Below the pieces are notes generated by a model. That model worked only from the letters and a program-made list of their open reading frames with translations, had not been told where the DNA came from and searched no databases. From the NCBI RefSeq assembly GCF_018967865.2, contig NZ_JAHLZY020000001.1, forward strand, positions 4,580,801 to 4,644,800: a stretch of 64,000 bases of DNA, given 5' to 3'. Positions within the stretch are counted from its first letter, which is position 1; every line of letters begins with the position of its first letter. Positions 28,608-36,726 of this stretch are shown here, piece by piece. Both the position numbers and the translations under genes were made by a program. This DNA is from Hymenobacter siberiensis (lineage in GTDB: Bacteria > Bacteroidota > Bacteroidia > Cytophagales > Hymenobacteraceae).

Positions 28608-28796
28608 CTATTCCACATCCCTCCCGTACAGGTCGTCCTTCAGCGCCTCTTTGATAAACTGCTTCTCATAGTGGCGGTTGCGCCGACTCTTCTTGGCATC
28701 GGCCCGCTTGCCGTTGCGCTTGTCCACCACTATTTCGCCTAGCCGGTTGAGGTCGTCGATTTCCTGGATGTCGTTGGGCGAGTTACGCTTGGCCAT
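28608..28796 (-). CDS. Small basic hypothetical protein
   Basis: 62 residues, highly charged: MAKRNSPNDIQEIDDLNRLG, then a Lys/Arg-rich stretch KRNGKRADAKKSRRNRHYEK, and an acidic end. There is no signal peptide or membrane helix. Codon use and the tidy ATG/stop suggest a real gene, probably a nucleic-acid- or ribosome-associated small protein, but no family was recognised. It lies 75 bp downstream of feoB on the same strand. Confidence 0.6.
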   Translation of the reverse strand: MAKRNSPNDIQEIDDLNRLGEIVVDKRNGKRADAKKSRRNRHYEKQFIKEALKDDLYGRDVE

Positions 28797-28871
28797 GGCT
28801 GCTTTTAGCCCAACCCGGCTCCATCCAAAAAGTTAGCTTTAGTGCCGCTTTTCCGGAACTGTACTCCGAAA

Positions 28872-31031
28872 CTACGCCAGCACCTGGTACACCACGAACG
28901 CCGCCGCGTAGGCCAGCCCCGTCATATAAATCAATTGCGCCAGCGGCCAGCGCCAGCTCTTGGTTTCGCGGTAGGTCACGGCCAGCGTGCTCATGCACTG
29001 CATGGCGAATACGTAGAACACCAGCAGCGAAAACGCCCGTGCCGGCGTGAAAAACGGCTGGCCGTTGGCGTCTTTCTCAGCGCTGAGCTTCTGTTGCAGC
29101 GTGCCCATGTCGGCATCCTGCCCCACGCTGTAAATAGTCGAAATCGTGCCCACGAATACCTCCCGAGCCGCAAACGAGGTGAGCAGCGCGATACCTATTT
29201 TCCAGTCGTAGCCCAGCGGGCGGATGGCCGGCTCCAGCACATGGCCGAACTTGCCGGCGTAGGACGTTTCCAGCCGCGCCGAGGCTACCTGGCGGCTGGT
29301 TTCGGCGGCATCCCAGCCTTTCGTAGTTGCTTCCCGGCGCGCCTGCGCTTCGGCCGTGGCCTGCTGCTGGCCCGGCCCATAGCTGGCCAGCACCCACAGC
29401 AGCACCGATATAGCCATAATCACCCGGCCCGCCTGTAACACAAATGCCTTCACCTTCTGGTAGATGGTAAGCGCCACGTTCTTCCAGCGCGGCCACTGGT
29501 ATACCGGGAATTCCATGATGAAGTAGCTCCGTTCCCGCGCCTTCAGCAGCTTCTTCAGCGCCCAGGCCGAGCCCAGCGCCGAGAACAACCCGAGCAGGTA
29601 CAGCGACATCAGGGCCACGCCGCGCAGATTGAAAATGCCCCACGCGGCCTGGTCCGGCACCACCAGTGCCACCAGCACCGTGTACACCGGAATGCGCGCC
29701 GAGCACGACATGAGCGGCGTCACGAAAATCGTAATCATCCGGTCCTTCCAGCTCTCAATGGTGCGCGCCCCCATAATGGCCGGCACCGCGCAGGCCAGCC
29801 CCGAAATCAGCGGCACCACACTCTTGCCGCTCAATCCAAATGGCCGCATCAGCTTGTCCATCAAAAAGGTAACGCGGGCCATGTAGCCCGTTTCCTCCAA
29901 TATGGCCAGGAAGCCAAACAGCAGCGCAATCTGCGGAATGAACACCAGCACGCCGCCCAGCCCGGCCAGCACGCCCTCGGTGAGCAAGCGCACCAGCGGC
30001 CCCGAAAAGTTGGCCTGAATAACCGCACTCAGCCCCGAAATGCCCTGGTCAATCCAGTCCATGGGGTACTGTGCCCAGGCAAAAATGGCCTGGAACAGCA
30101 GGAACAGAATACCCAAAAAAATGAGGTAGCCGCCCACCCGATGGGTCAGCACCTTATCAATGCGGTTGCTTATCGGCTCGCGCTTCTCCGTGCGCACCAC
30201 CGTCACCGTCTCCAGCAGAATCTCGTTGATGCGGGCGTAGCGGCTAATGGTTTCCGCCGCCTGCGCGGTAGTGGCATCAAACCCCGCCTGCTGCACCAGC
30301 TCCTGGATGTGGGCTTTTTCTTCGGCGCTCAGAAAGCTAATCTGGCGGTACTGCTGGGCGTAGTGCAGCGCCAGGTAGTCGTTGTGCAGATTAAAGTAGT
30401 AGCGAAGCTGGCGCACCAGCGGCAGCAGCTGCTCATCGGGCTGCCAGAAGCCCACCGGCGGCGCGTCCAGCCGCTGGGCCATCACAATTTTTAGGGCGGC
30501 CACGCCAATGCCCTTCCGCGCATTCATCGGAATAATGGGCACGCCCAGCTCCCGCTCCAGCGCCGGCAAATCGATGTTTACGCCATGGCGCTCGGCCACG
30601 TCCATCATATTAAGGGCCAGCACGGCTGGCAGCCCCAAATCGCCGAGCTGCGTGAACAGCAGCAGGCTGCGGCGCAGGTTGTTGGCGTCCACCGTCACCA
30701 CCACGAAATCGGGGTAGTTATCGGCCGCCTTGTCGTAGAGCAAATCGGTAATCACCTTCTCATCCAGGCTCTTGGGGTAGAGCGAGTACGTGCCCGGCAG
30801 GTCGATAATCTCGGCCCGCTGGGTGGGCGTGAGCTGGGCCACGCCAGTTTTGCGGTCCACGGTTACGCCGGGAAAGTTGCCCACCTTCTGGTTGAGGCCG
30901 GTAAGCTGATTGAAAAGCGAAGTTTTGCCGCTGTTCGGATTGCCGATAAGAGCAATGCGCAGGGGCCGGGCATCGGCCTCGGGGCCGGTTTGCGACGCTG
31001 TTGTTGCTGAACTACTTGCTGTTACGGCCAT
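28872..31031 (-). CDS. feoB: Ferrous iron transporter FeoB
   Basis: 719 residues. N-terminal G domain: GNPNSGKTSLFNQLTG (P loop), switch region VGNFPGVTVDRKTG, DLPGTYSLYP (G3) and LNMMDVAE (NxxD-type G4). A helical GDI-like segment is followed by a membrane domain with repeated Gate motifs (GCACAVPAIMGART-like: LACAVPAIMGART; SCSARIPVYTVL). It imports Fe2+ through the inner membrane. It is encoded 10 bp downstream of feoA, so the two form an operon. No feoC was found. Confidence 0.96.
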   Translation of the reverse strand: MAVTASSSATTASQTGPEADARPLRIALIGNPNSGKTSLFNQLTGLNQKVGNFPGVTVDRKTGVAQLTPTQRAEIIDLPGTYSLYPKSLDEKVITDLLYDKAADNYPDFVVVTVDANNLRRSLLLFTQLGDLGLPAVLALNMMDVAERHGVNIDLPALERELGVPIIPMNARKGIGVAALKIVMAQRLDAPPVGFWQPDEQLLPLVRQLRYYFNLHNDYLALHYAQQYRQISFLSAEEKAHIQELVQQAGFDATTAQAAETISRYARINEILLETVTVVRTEKREPISNRIDKVLTHRVGGYLIFLGILFLLFQAIFAWAQYPMDWIDQGISGLSAVIQANFSGPLVRLLTEGVLAGLGGVLVFIPQIALLFGFLAILEETGYMARVTFLMDKLMRPFGLSGKSVVPLISGLACAVPAIMGARTIESWKDRMITIFVTPLMSCSARIPVYTVLVALVVPDQAAWGIFNLRGVALMSLYLLGLFSALGSAWALKKLLKARERSYFIMEFPVYQWPRWKNVALTIYQKVKAFVLQAGRVIMAISVLLWVLASYGPGQQQATAEAQARREATTKGWDAAETSRQVASARLETSYAGKFGHVLEPAIRPLGYDWKIGIALLTSFAAREVFVGTISTIYSVGQDADMGTLQQKLSAEKDANGQPFFTPARAFSLLVFYVFAMQCMSTLAVTYRETKSWRWPLAQLIYMTGLAYAAAFVVYQVLA

Positions 31032-31041
31032 CGCGCATCTG

Positions 31042-31320
31042 CTACTCCTTTAGCAAAATGGTAGCCGCCTCACTGGCCCTAACCGACAGCGTATACTCCT
31101 GGTCGCCAAGCACCAGCATGAGCGGGTCGCCCAAAGGAGCCCGACCGCTCAGGCGTACCTGCACGCCCGGCACACACCCCATTTCCAGCAACTTAAGGGC
31201 CATTTCGGGGTCTTCAAGGCAGCAGATGGTGCCGGTTTCGCCCAAGCGCAGGTCTTTGGCAGTGCGCCGGGTAGCCGTACTGATAACGGCCTTTTGCGGG
31301 GAACGACGAAATAATGACAC
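31042..31320 (-). CDS. feoA: FeoA family protein
   Basis: 92 residues, small SH3-like FeoA: TAKDLRLGETGTICCLED, LKLLEMGCVPGVQVRLSGRAPLGDPL and YTLSVRASEAATI. It acts with FeoB in ferrous iron uptake, probably at its cytoplasmic face. The start appears to be GTG (31320); no ATG is nearby. A minus-strand TACCTTTG box at 31369-31362 is about 40 nt upstream. No Fur-box could be assigned with confidence. Confidence 0.92.
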   Translation of the reverse strand: MSLFRRSPQKAVISTATRRTAKDLRLGETGTICCLEDPEMALKLLEMGCVPGVQVRLSGRAPLGDPLMLVLGDQEYTLSVRASEAATILLKE

Positions 31321-31361
31321 GGGCGTTGAACGGGCTGAACCTTATTTAGAAAGAATACAAA

Positions 31362-31369
31362 CAAAGGTA
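31362..31369 (-). promoter_or_regulatory. -7 promoter element of feoAB
   Basis: TACCTTTG on the minus strand matches TAnnTTTG about 41 nt before the feoA start; the -33 TTG is not evident. The rest of the divergent gap 31321-31541 holds no gene. Confidence 0.5.
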
Positions 31370-31541
31370 CGCTACTAAAAGCTTTTCGGCCCAGTGCCTT
31401 TTTTTGGCGGCCAACTATCCCTTTACGTCTCCCGCAAGCCCTTCCGGACAGTGATTTGGATTATTCGGTTGCATCTGCTAATAATTTCTGATAACTTTCG
31501 GCGCAGGAATTTGCAATTTTGTTCGGAATATACCGCCTCCT

Positions 31542-32441
31542 ATGTCCACACGCCTACCACTTATAGCACTATTATTAGCCCTAGCTGCAACTTCCAGTTG
31601 GGGACAGCAAATTCAGATAAAGGGGGTAATCGTTGATAAAGACACCAAGGAGCCGCTGCCATTCACGTCCATCGGCCTGAAAAGCGAGCAAATTGGTGCC
31701 CTTAGCAACGAGCACGGCCAGTTCATCGTGCCCGCTCCCACCAAGAATACCGACGACTCCCTCATCGTGGTAGCGCTGGGCTACGCCCGGCGCGCCGTGC
31801 TCGTGAAGCGGGGCGTCGCCCTGCCCAGCCTCACCATCGAGGTACCCAAGCGGGCCGTCGAGCTCAGCAACGTGGTGGTGAAGGCCGGCAAGGTGAAGAA
31901 CCTTGGCCTGGGGGCCCGTTCCAACGACCCGGGCGAGGGCATGATTCAGGGCCTGCCGGGCGCGCAGTACGCTTTCTTCGTGAAGAACGACAAGCAGAAA
32001 CGCCTCGGCAACGTGCGCACCGTGTCCTTCTACATCGGCGAAAACGGTTTCCCGCGCGAGCCCTTTCGCGTGCGCCTCTACAAGGCCGATGGCAACTACA
32101 ACGCCCCCAACACCGATCTACTCACCGAAAACGTAGTGGTTTCGGCCCCACAAGGCGGCCAGTGGTACACCGTCGACCTCACGCCCTACAACATCATGGC
32201 CCCCGAGGAAGGCTTTTTCGTAGCCATGGAATGGGTAGTGAGCGGCGATAAGTTCTTCGCTACCAACTTTATGGACGACTACACGCCCTACGGCCAGATT
32301 ATGCGCCCCACCTTCGAGTTCAAGGAAAGCCGCACCTGGAATTACTCCATCGGCAAGGGCTGGAGCCTCATCACAGCCGCCAATAGCCAGGGCCTGCGCT
32401 ACAATGCCATGATTAAGGCCGAAGTAGACATGATTAAGTAA
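31542..32441 (+). CDS. CarboxypepD_reg-like secreted protein, copy 1
   Basis: 299 residues with a signal peptide ending ATSSWGQ. Residues ~25-105 form a carboxypeptidase-regulatory-like (CarbopepD_reg_2) beta-sandwich: IKGVIVDKDTKEPLPFTSIG and GALSNEHGQFIV. The rest is a conserved module (GEGMIQGLPGAQYAFFVKND, VSFYIGENGFPREPFRVRLY, YTPYGQIMRPTFEFKES). A paralogue of identical length lies at 35498. The C-terminal module is not a TonB-dependent barrel. The likely location is periplasm or outer-membrane surface; function unknown. The stop codon is the outer end of an inverted repeat shared with the convergent hydrolase. Confidence 0.85.
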   Translation: MSTRLPLIALLLALAATSSWGQQIQIKGVIVDKDTKEPLPFTSIGLKSEQIGALSNEHGQFIVPAPTKNTDDSLIVVALGYARRAVLVKRGVALPSLTIEVPKRAVELSNVVVKAGKVKNLGLGARSNDPGEGMIQGLPGAQYAFFVKNDKQKRLGNVRTVSFYIGENGFPREPFRVRLYKADGNYNAPNTDLLTENVVVSAPQGGQWYTVDLTPYNIMAPEEGFFVAMEWVVSGDKFFATNFMDDYTPYGQIMRPTFEFKESRTWNYSIGKGWSLITAANSQGLRYNAMIKAEVDMIK

Positions 32442-32608
32442 ATCACTGATTGCCGCGGATTAACCGTGATTGCGCTGATTTCTTTTTGGTGACCTGCTAA
32501 TAAAAAAGCCCGGCGATTGCCAGGCTTTTTTTGTTGGTATCCATTTCGTTATCGGGCGAATCACCCAATCAGCGCAATCACGGTTAATCCGCGCTAATCA
32601 GTGATTTA
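32439..32608. repeat. Inverted repeat bounded by two convergent stop codons, with internal terminator
   Basis: ~42-nt arms TAAATCACTGATTGCCGCGG... / ...CCGCGCTAATCAGTGATTTA. The outer TAA of each arm is the stop codon of the flanking gene. A terminator hairpin (AAAAAAGCCCGGC-GATT-GCCAGGCTTTTTTT, 32503-32531) lies in the centre. The same arms recur at 36395-36726, and a relative at 49020-49206. Confidence 0.92.
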
Positions 32609-34003
32609 TTTCTTCACCTCCAGCCCCACCAGCCATTCCCGGATGGTTTCCTGGGCTACGGGCGAAAACAGCGGCTTCATCTCCCCGTTCATCAGCGTCC
32701 ACTCGGTTTTGGAAGGCTGAAACAGGTGGTTCACGCCCGGCAGGCGCTTCACCGTCACGTTGTGGTTCACGCTTTTGAGTTCTTTTTCCAGGGCCGCCAG
32801 GTGGAGGTCGGCCGGGGCTTCGGCATCATCGGTACCGCCGAGCAGCAGCACGGGGCAGTGCACCTGGTCGAGCTCCGCCAGGGGGTCGAAGGCCAGGAAG
32901 TACCGCCTCCAGGGCGTGAGCAGCTGGGCGGCCGCGGCCTGCGCCGCCAGCGGCTCCAGCGTGGGCTGGTCCTGCCGCAGCATATTGCTCACAATGGCCA
33001 GCGCCTGCGGCGGATTGGTTTGCCGGATGATGTCGTACATCGTTCGCTTCCGCTCGTAGGCCGCCTGTATTTCCAGCGGAGCCACTTTTCGGGCCCGTTG
33101 TTCGTCAACCAGCTGTTGCAGCAGGGTTTGCTCGCCGGGCAGGCCGTAGCCCGCCAGCGATACCACAAAGGCCGGCGGCAGCGGCTGGGAAGCCGCCAGC
33201 AGCGCCACGTTGGCCCCTTCGCCGTGCCCCAGCACCCCAATGCGGTTGATGTTGATTTCCAGGCGCGCCCGCAAAAAGTTCAGCGCCGCCTGCACGTCGC
33301 TCACCAGCATGGCCGTGGTGGCGGTACTGGTGCTGCCGCCGCTCTGGCCCACGCCCCGGTCGTCGTAGCGCAGCACGGCCACGCCCCGGCGGGTGAGGTA
33401 GTCGGCCAATGAACCCATCAGGTGGTAGTTGCCCATGGTACCGTCGCGGTCCTGCGCACCCAGGTCGCTCACCATCACTACGGCCGGGAAAGGCCCCGGG
33501 CCGGCGGGTATGGTGAGCATACCGGCAAAATTCAGGCGGGCCGTGGGATTATTAAATACCACTTCTTCTTCGCGGTAGGGCGGGGCCAGGCGCGTGCCCT
33601 GGCCCGTAACCGAGGGCATGGGCGAATGCAGCAGCCGCACCGACGATTTCACCCCTGCCTGCGTCCAGACCCCGTTCAGCTCGCGCCTCACCGAATCGAG
33701 ACGGGCAGCGTAGCGACTGCCAGCCGCCGGCATGTACAGCAGCACCGAGTCGCCGCGCACGGTCACTTCGGTCACCATGCGGCTCACCTTCTGGGCGGGC
33801 ACGTCGAGGGCGGCGAAGTACTTGCCACCCGCCAGCGGAATCACACTAATGGTTAAATCCAGGTTGCCTCCCAACACAGGAAGCTTACCCTTCCACAATC
33901 CTCCCAGGGGCAAGTGGTCATGCGGAGCTTGGGCAGTGGCCCGGCCCAAAACGGTATTCGTTATTCCAAACAGTAGAAGAACGCATAGTAAACTTCTCCT
34001 CAT
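32606..34003 (-). CDS. Alpha/beta hydrolase family protein, copy 1, nucleophile position changed
   Basis: 465 residues with a signal peptide. The N-terminal ~140 residues are a small beta domain; the hydrolase core has VVMVSDLGAQDRDGT (oxyanion region), RYDDRGVGQSGG, and LGHGEGANVALLAA where the usual family motif is GHSEGG. The nucleophilic Ser is therefore Gly here, while the late His (GVNHLFQ) is kept. It may be a non-catalytic or altered enzyme. A paralogue with the same change is at 36724-38148. A MITE-like element lies 24 bp upstream of the start codon. Confidence 0.85.
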   Translation of the reverse strand: MRRSLLCVLLLFGITNTVLGRATAQAPHDHLPLGGLWKGKLPVLGGNLDLTISVIPLAGGKYFAALDVPAQKVSRMVTEVTVRGDSVLLYMPAAGSRYAARLDSVRRELNGVWTQAGVKSSVRLLHSPMPSVTGQGTRLAPPYREEEVVFNNPTARLNFAGMLTIPAGPGPFPAVVMVSDLGAQDRDGTMGNYHLMGSLADYLTRRGVAVLRYDDRGVGQSGGSTSTATTAMLVSDVQAALNFLRARLEININRIGVLGHGEGANVALLAASQPLPPAFVVSLAGYGLPGEQTLLQQLVDEQRARKVAPLEIQAAYERKRTMYDIIRQTNPPQALAIVSNMLRQDQPTLEPLAAQAAAAQLLTPWRRYFLAFDPLAELDQVHCPVLLLGGTDDAEAPADLHLAALEKELKSVNHNVTVKRLPGVNHLFQPSKTEWTLMNGEMKPLFSPVAQETIREWLVGLEVKK

Positions 34004-34027
34004 TCTATAAAAACTTAACTCGACTTA

Positions 34028-34170
34028 CAGGTTGAACGCATATAAATGGAGTCATGGGCCCCCATTGTCTCACAGGACATTTTAGGTTTTAAAAAAAGCG
34101 TCAGGTCCAAAATAAAAAAGCACCCTGGCAGGCTGGATTCAGTCCTCAAAATTTATATGCGTTCAACCTG
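34028..34170. mobile_element. MITE-like element, 143 bp, with 20-bp terminal inverted repeats
   Basis: Perfect 20-bp ends CAGGTTGAACGCATATAAAT and ATTTATATGCGTTCAACCTG are flanked on both sides by the 9-bp direct repeat CTCGACTTA (34019-34027 and 34171-34179), a clean target-site duplication. The interior is AT-rich and non-coding. It is a non-autonomous element whose mobilising transposase is not in this window. It separates the hydrolase gene from its original upstream region. Confidence 0.9.
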
Positions 34171-34179
34171 CTCGACTTA

Positions 34180-34454
34180 TGGCCCCGAAAGATAAGCAGT
34201 AGCATACCGTATATAATAAACTCATTTACTCAGTATTGAAACTTGAATGCTTAAAGCACCAATACAAAATAACAGATAAATATTTGCACTGTATTACCAT
34301 TCCTCCAGGTAGAGGCAATCGGAATAATGGGGCACTACGCCCCGCTATTGCGCCGAGCTGCTCATATCCACCCTTGCCTGGAATTCTACTACCTCCCTCC
34401 CCCGCTGCGAAGTAGCCGTGTAGCAGTGCAGGAAACGCCACGATTCTTTGGCAC
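34180..34454. other. Non-coding gap
   Basis: AT-rich at its start, then GC-richer; no credible gene, RNA or promoter was recognised in this stretch between the MITE and the hairpins before the OmpA-like gene. Confidence 0.5.
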
Positions 34455-34496
34455 CCCTTGTCCGGCTGGCTGCAAGCCTGCCAGCCGGACAAGGGA
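34455..34496. repeat. 16-bp inverted repeat
   Basis: CCCTTGTCCGGCTGGC / GCCAGCCGGACAAGGG with a ~9-nt loop (TGCAAGCCT). It is another dispersed-type palindrome just before the OmpA terminator. Confidence 0.8.
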
Positions 34497-34524
34497 CCTA
34501 CGCAAAGGGGGCCAGGCTGGCACA

Positions 34525-34560
34525 CAAAAAGCCCTCGCAGCATGCTGCGAGGGCTTTTTG
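34525..34560 (-). terminator. Terminator of the OmpA-like gene
   Basis: CAAAAAGCCCTCGCAGC / GCTGCGAGGGCTTTTTG is a perfect 17-bp stem with A/T tracts on both sides, 20 bp after the OmpA-like stop codon. Confidence 0.9.
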
Positions 34561-34579
34561 GCAGTATAGTCGGGGCTGC

Positions 34580-35197
34580 TTACTTGGTACGCACCGCGAT
34601 TTCTACCCGCCGGTTTTCCTGGCGGCCGCTGGGCGTAGCATTCGAAGCCACGGGCATAGTTTCGCCCATCGGCTCCACGCTCACGCGATTGGCGGTAATA
34701 TCGCCGTTGGCTACCAGGTAGTTCTTCACGGCCTCAGCGCGCTGCGCGCTCAGGTCTTTGTTGTAGTCTTTGCTGCCGCGCGAGTCGGCAAAGCCCATCA
34801 CACGCACCTGGCTGGTCTTGTAGCGCTGTCCGATAGAACCGGTGATTTGCTTCAGGGCCTCGGCAGCAGTGGGCTTGATTTCGGCTTTGTCGGTATCAAA
34901 GAGCACCGTTTCGTCCACGCTATAAACATTATAGGTGCTGTCGCCACGCACCGATACGCCGGGCAGCGTGATTTCCTTGAATTTTACATCGGCGAGCTTG
35001 GCTTTGCCCATGTCCCAGGTATTATCGATGGCGGCACCTGCATCGCTGGCCATATCAGCCGCCGTTTTCCCATCGCGGGCCATCACGGCCGTGTCCTGAC
35101 CGGCTTCGCTGAGCTGGTCTTTGGTATCAGAACGTTTTGTTTCGCAGCTAGCCAGCAGCACCGTTGCTGCCAACAGGAAAAAGAAGGATTTTTTCAT
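34580..35197 (-). CDS. OmpA family lipoprotein
   Basis: 205 residues. Signal peptide with lipobox VLLASC (Cys near residue 18). The C-terminal OmpA domain (about 95-205) has FDTDKAEIKPTAAEALKQI, VMGFADSRGSKDYNKDLSAQRAEAVKNYL and GETMPVASN...RQENRRVEIAV, the peptidoglycan-binding pattern with conserved Asp and Arg (VxGxADSRGS; ENRRVEI). It probably tethers the outer membrane to the cell wall. The frame is open 33 codons upstream, but the signal peptide defines the start. Confidence 0.92.
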   Translation of the reverse strand: MKKSFFFLLAATVLLASCETKRSDTKDQLSEAGQDTAVMARDGKTAADMASDAGAAIDNTWDMGKAKLADVKFKEITLPGVSVRGDSTYNVYSVDETVLFDTDKAEIKPTAAEALKQITGSIGQRYKTSQVRVMGFADSRGSKDYNKDLSAQRAEAVKNYLVANGDITANRVSVEPMGETMPVASNATPSGRQENRRVEIAVRTK

Positions 35198-35497
35198 GAA
35201 ATGAGGTAGACAAGTTCCGGAAAATAGTTCCGGTCTCAATACGGGAAAGTATCCGATAATGTTAATTTTTTTTATTTTCCTACTGCCTGACCGCATTAAG
35301 CACGCGCTTGCACAAACCCCAGCTAGTAGGGTCTGATGGTATTGTAGAGCAATAAAATCCGTCTTCTGCTGTTACTCAGGGGGAAAAAATCTGCGTATAG
35401 CGCGCCATTATGTGTCCTGTATTAGCGAGGATGCTACGGGAGTGGTGCAAAATTTGTAAATTTGCCAGACTACCATCCATTATAATTATTTTTGGCG
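35198..35497. other. Divergent promoter region
   Basis: AT-rich 300-bp gap between the OmpA-like gene and the second CarboxypepD-like gene. TAAATTTG at 35457-35464 fits TAnnTTTG for the plus-strand gene (about 30-nt leader). No gene or strong hairpin was seen. Confidence 0.5.
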
Positions 35498-36397
35498 ATG
35501 ATGAAACGCATACCTTTTCTCGCTTTAGCCTTTCTGTTGCTGTTGCCAGCGCTAAGCTGGGCGCAAGAAAATCGCATTACGGGCCGCGTCGTGGATGCCA
35601 AAACCAAAGACCCGGTTCCGTTCGCCTCCATTGGCCTGCGTGAAGAGGGTACCGGGGCACTCACAAACGAATACGGCTATTTTCAGCTGGCCGGCCTCGA
35701 AAAAACCAGCCAGGACTCCCTCATCGTGATGACGCTCGGCTACGAGCGCAGCGCCGTGTTCATTAAGCGCGGCAGCACCGAAGACCTCATCATCGAGCTG
35801 AAAAAGCGCGTGATTGAACTGTCCAACGTGACCGTGAAGGGCGGCAAGCTCAAAAACCTGGAGCTGGGCTCGAAGTCGAACAACCCCGGCGAGGGCATGA
35901 TTCAGGGCCTGCCGGGTTCGCAGTACGCTTTCTTCGTGAAGAACGACAAGCAGAAGAAGCTGGGCAACGTGCGTACCGTGTCCTTCTACATCGGCGAAAA
36001 CGGCTTCCCGCGGGAGCCCTTCCGCGTCCGCATCTATAAAGCCGACGGCAACTACAACGCCCCCAACACCGACCTGCTCACCGAAAACGTAGTGGTTTCG
36101 GCCGCCCGGGGTGGCGAGTGGTACACCATCGACCTGAGCACCTACAACATTCCGGCGCCGGAAGAAGGCTTTTTCGTGGCCATGGAGTGGATTGTGGGCG
36201 GCGACAAGTTCTACACCACCAACTTCATGGACAACTACACGCCCTACGGCCAGATTATGCGTCCCACCTTCGAATACAAGGAAAGCCGCACCTGGAGCTA
36301 CACCATCGGCAAGGGCTGGAACCTGCTGACGCTGGCCAACGGCCAGGGCCGCCGCTACAACGCCATGATTAAGGCCGAAGTGGACATGATTAAGTAA
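35498..36397 (+). CDS. CarboxypepD_reg-like secreted protein, copy 2
   Basis: 299 residues, the same length as the copy at 31542. Signal peptide MMKRIPFLALAFLLLLPALS; regulatory-like domain ITGRVVDAKTKDPVPFASIG; then the shared module (GEGMIQGLPGSQYAFFVKND, SFYIGENGFPREPFRVRIY, YTPYGQIMRPTFEYKES, AEVDMIK). The second half is far more conserved between copies than the first, suggesting the C-terminal module is the functional core. ATG 35498 is preferred over a TTG two codons earlier. Confidence 0.86.
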   Translation: MMKRIPFLALAFLLLLPALSWAQENRITGRVVDAKTKDPVPFASIGLREEGTGALTNEYGYFQLAGLEKTSQDSLIVMTLGYERSAVFIKRGSTEDLIIELKKRVIELSNVTVKGGKLKNLELGSKSNNPGEGMIQGLPGSQYAFFVKNDKQKKLGNVRTVSFYIGENGFPREPFRVRIYKADGNYNAPNTDLLTENVVVSAARGGEWYTIDLSTYNIPAPEEGFFVAMEWIVGGDKFYTTNFMDNYTPYGQIMRPTFEYKESRTWSYTIGKGWNLLTLANGQGRRYNAMIKAEVDMIK

Positions 36398-36726
36398 ATC
36401 ACTGATTGCCGCGGATTAACCGTGATTTCACTGGTTTTGCACAAGCATTATCCCAACAAAAAAAGCCCGGCTTAAGTCGGGCTTTTTTTGTTGGGATAAT
36501 GCTTGTGCAAAACCACTCGTATGCTCCGGTCGGACCGCCCCAGGCGGTCCGACCGGTTGCCGTGAGAACGCAATCGGGCCTGCCGGTCGGACTGCCTGGG
36601 GCAGCCGGACCGGCAGGCCCGAATCGCATACGGTTACTTATGCTTGGCTACCTACTCTCCATTTCGTTATCGGGCGAGTCATTCAATCAGTGGAATCACG
36701 GTTAATCCGCGCTAATCAGTGATTTA
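36395..36726. repeat. Inverted repeat bounded by two convergent stop codons (second copy)
   Basis: Arms TAAATCACTGATTGCCGCGG...and...CCGCGCTAATCAGTGATTTA as at 32439-32608, again with each outer TAA serving as stop codon. The centre is longer and holds a large hairpin terminator plus two GC-rich hairpins at ~36533-36620 (CCGGTCGGACCGCC / GGCGGTCCGACCGG and GGGCCTGCCGGTC / GACCGGCAGGCCC). Confidence 0.92.
36432..36515. terminator. Very long bidirectional hairpin terminator
   Basis: Nearly perfect 39-bp arms: TGGTTTTGCACAAGCATTAT... through AAAAAAAGCCCG and back, centre ~36473. The inner part is a classic terminator with A7/T7 tracts, extended outward by a further 20 bp of pairing. Confidence 0.9.
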
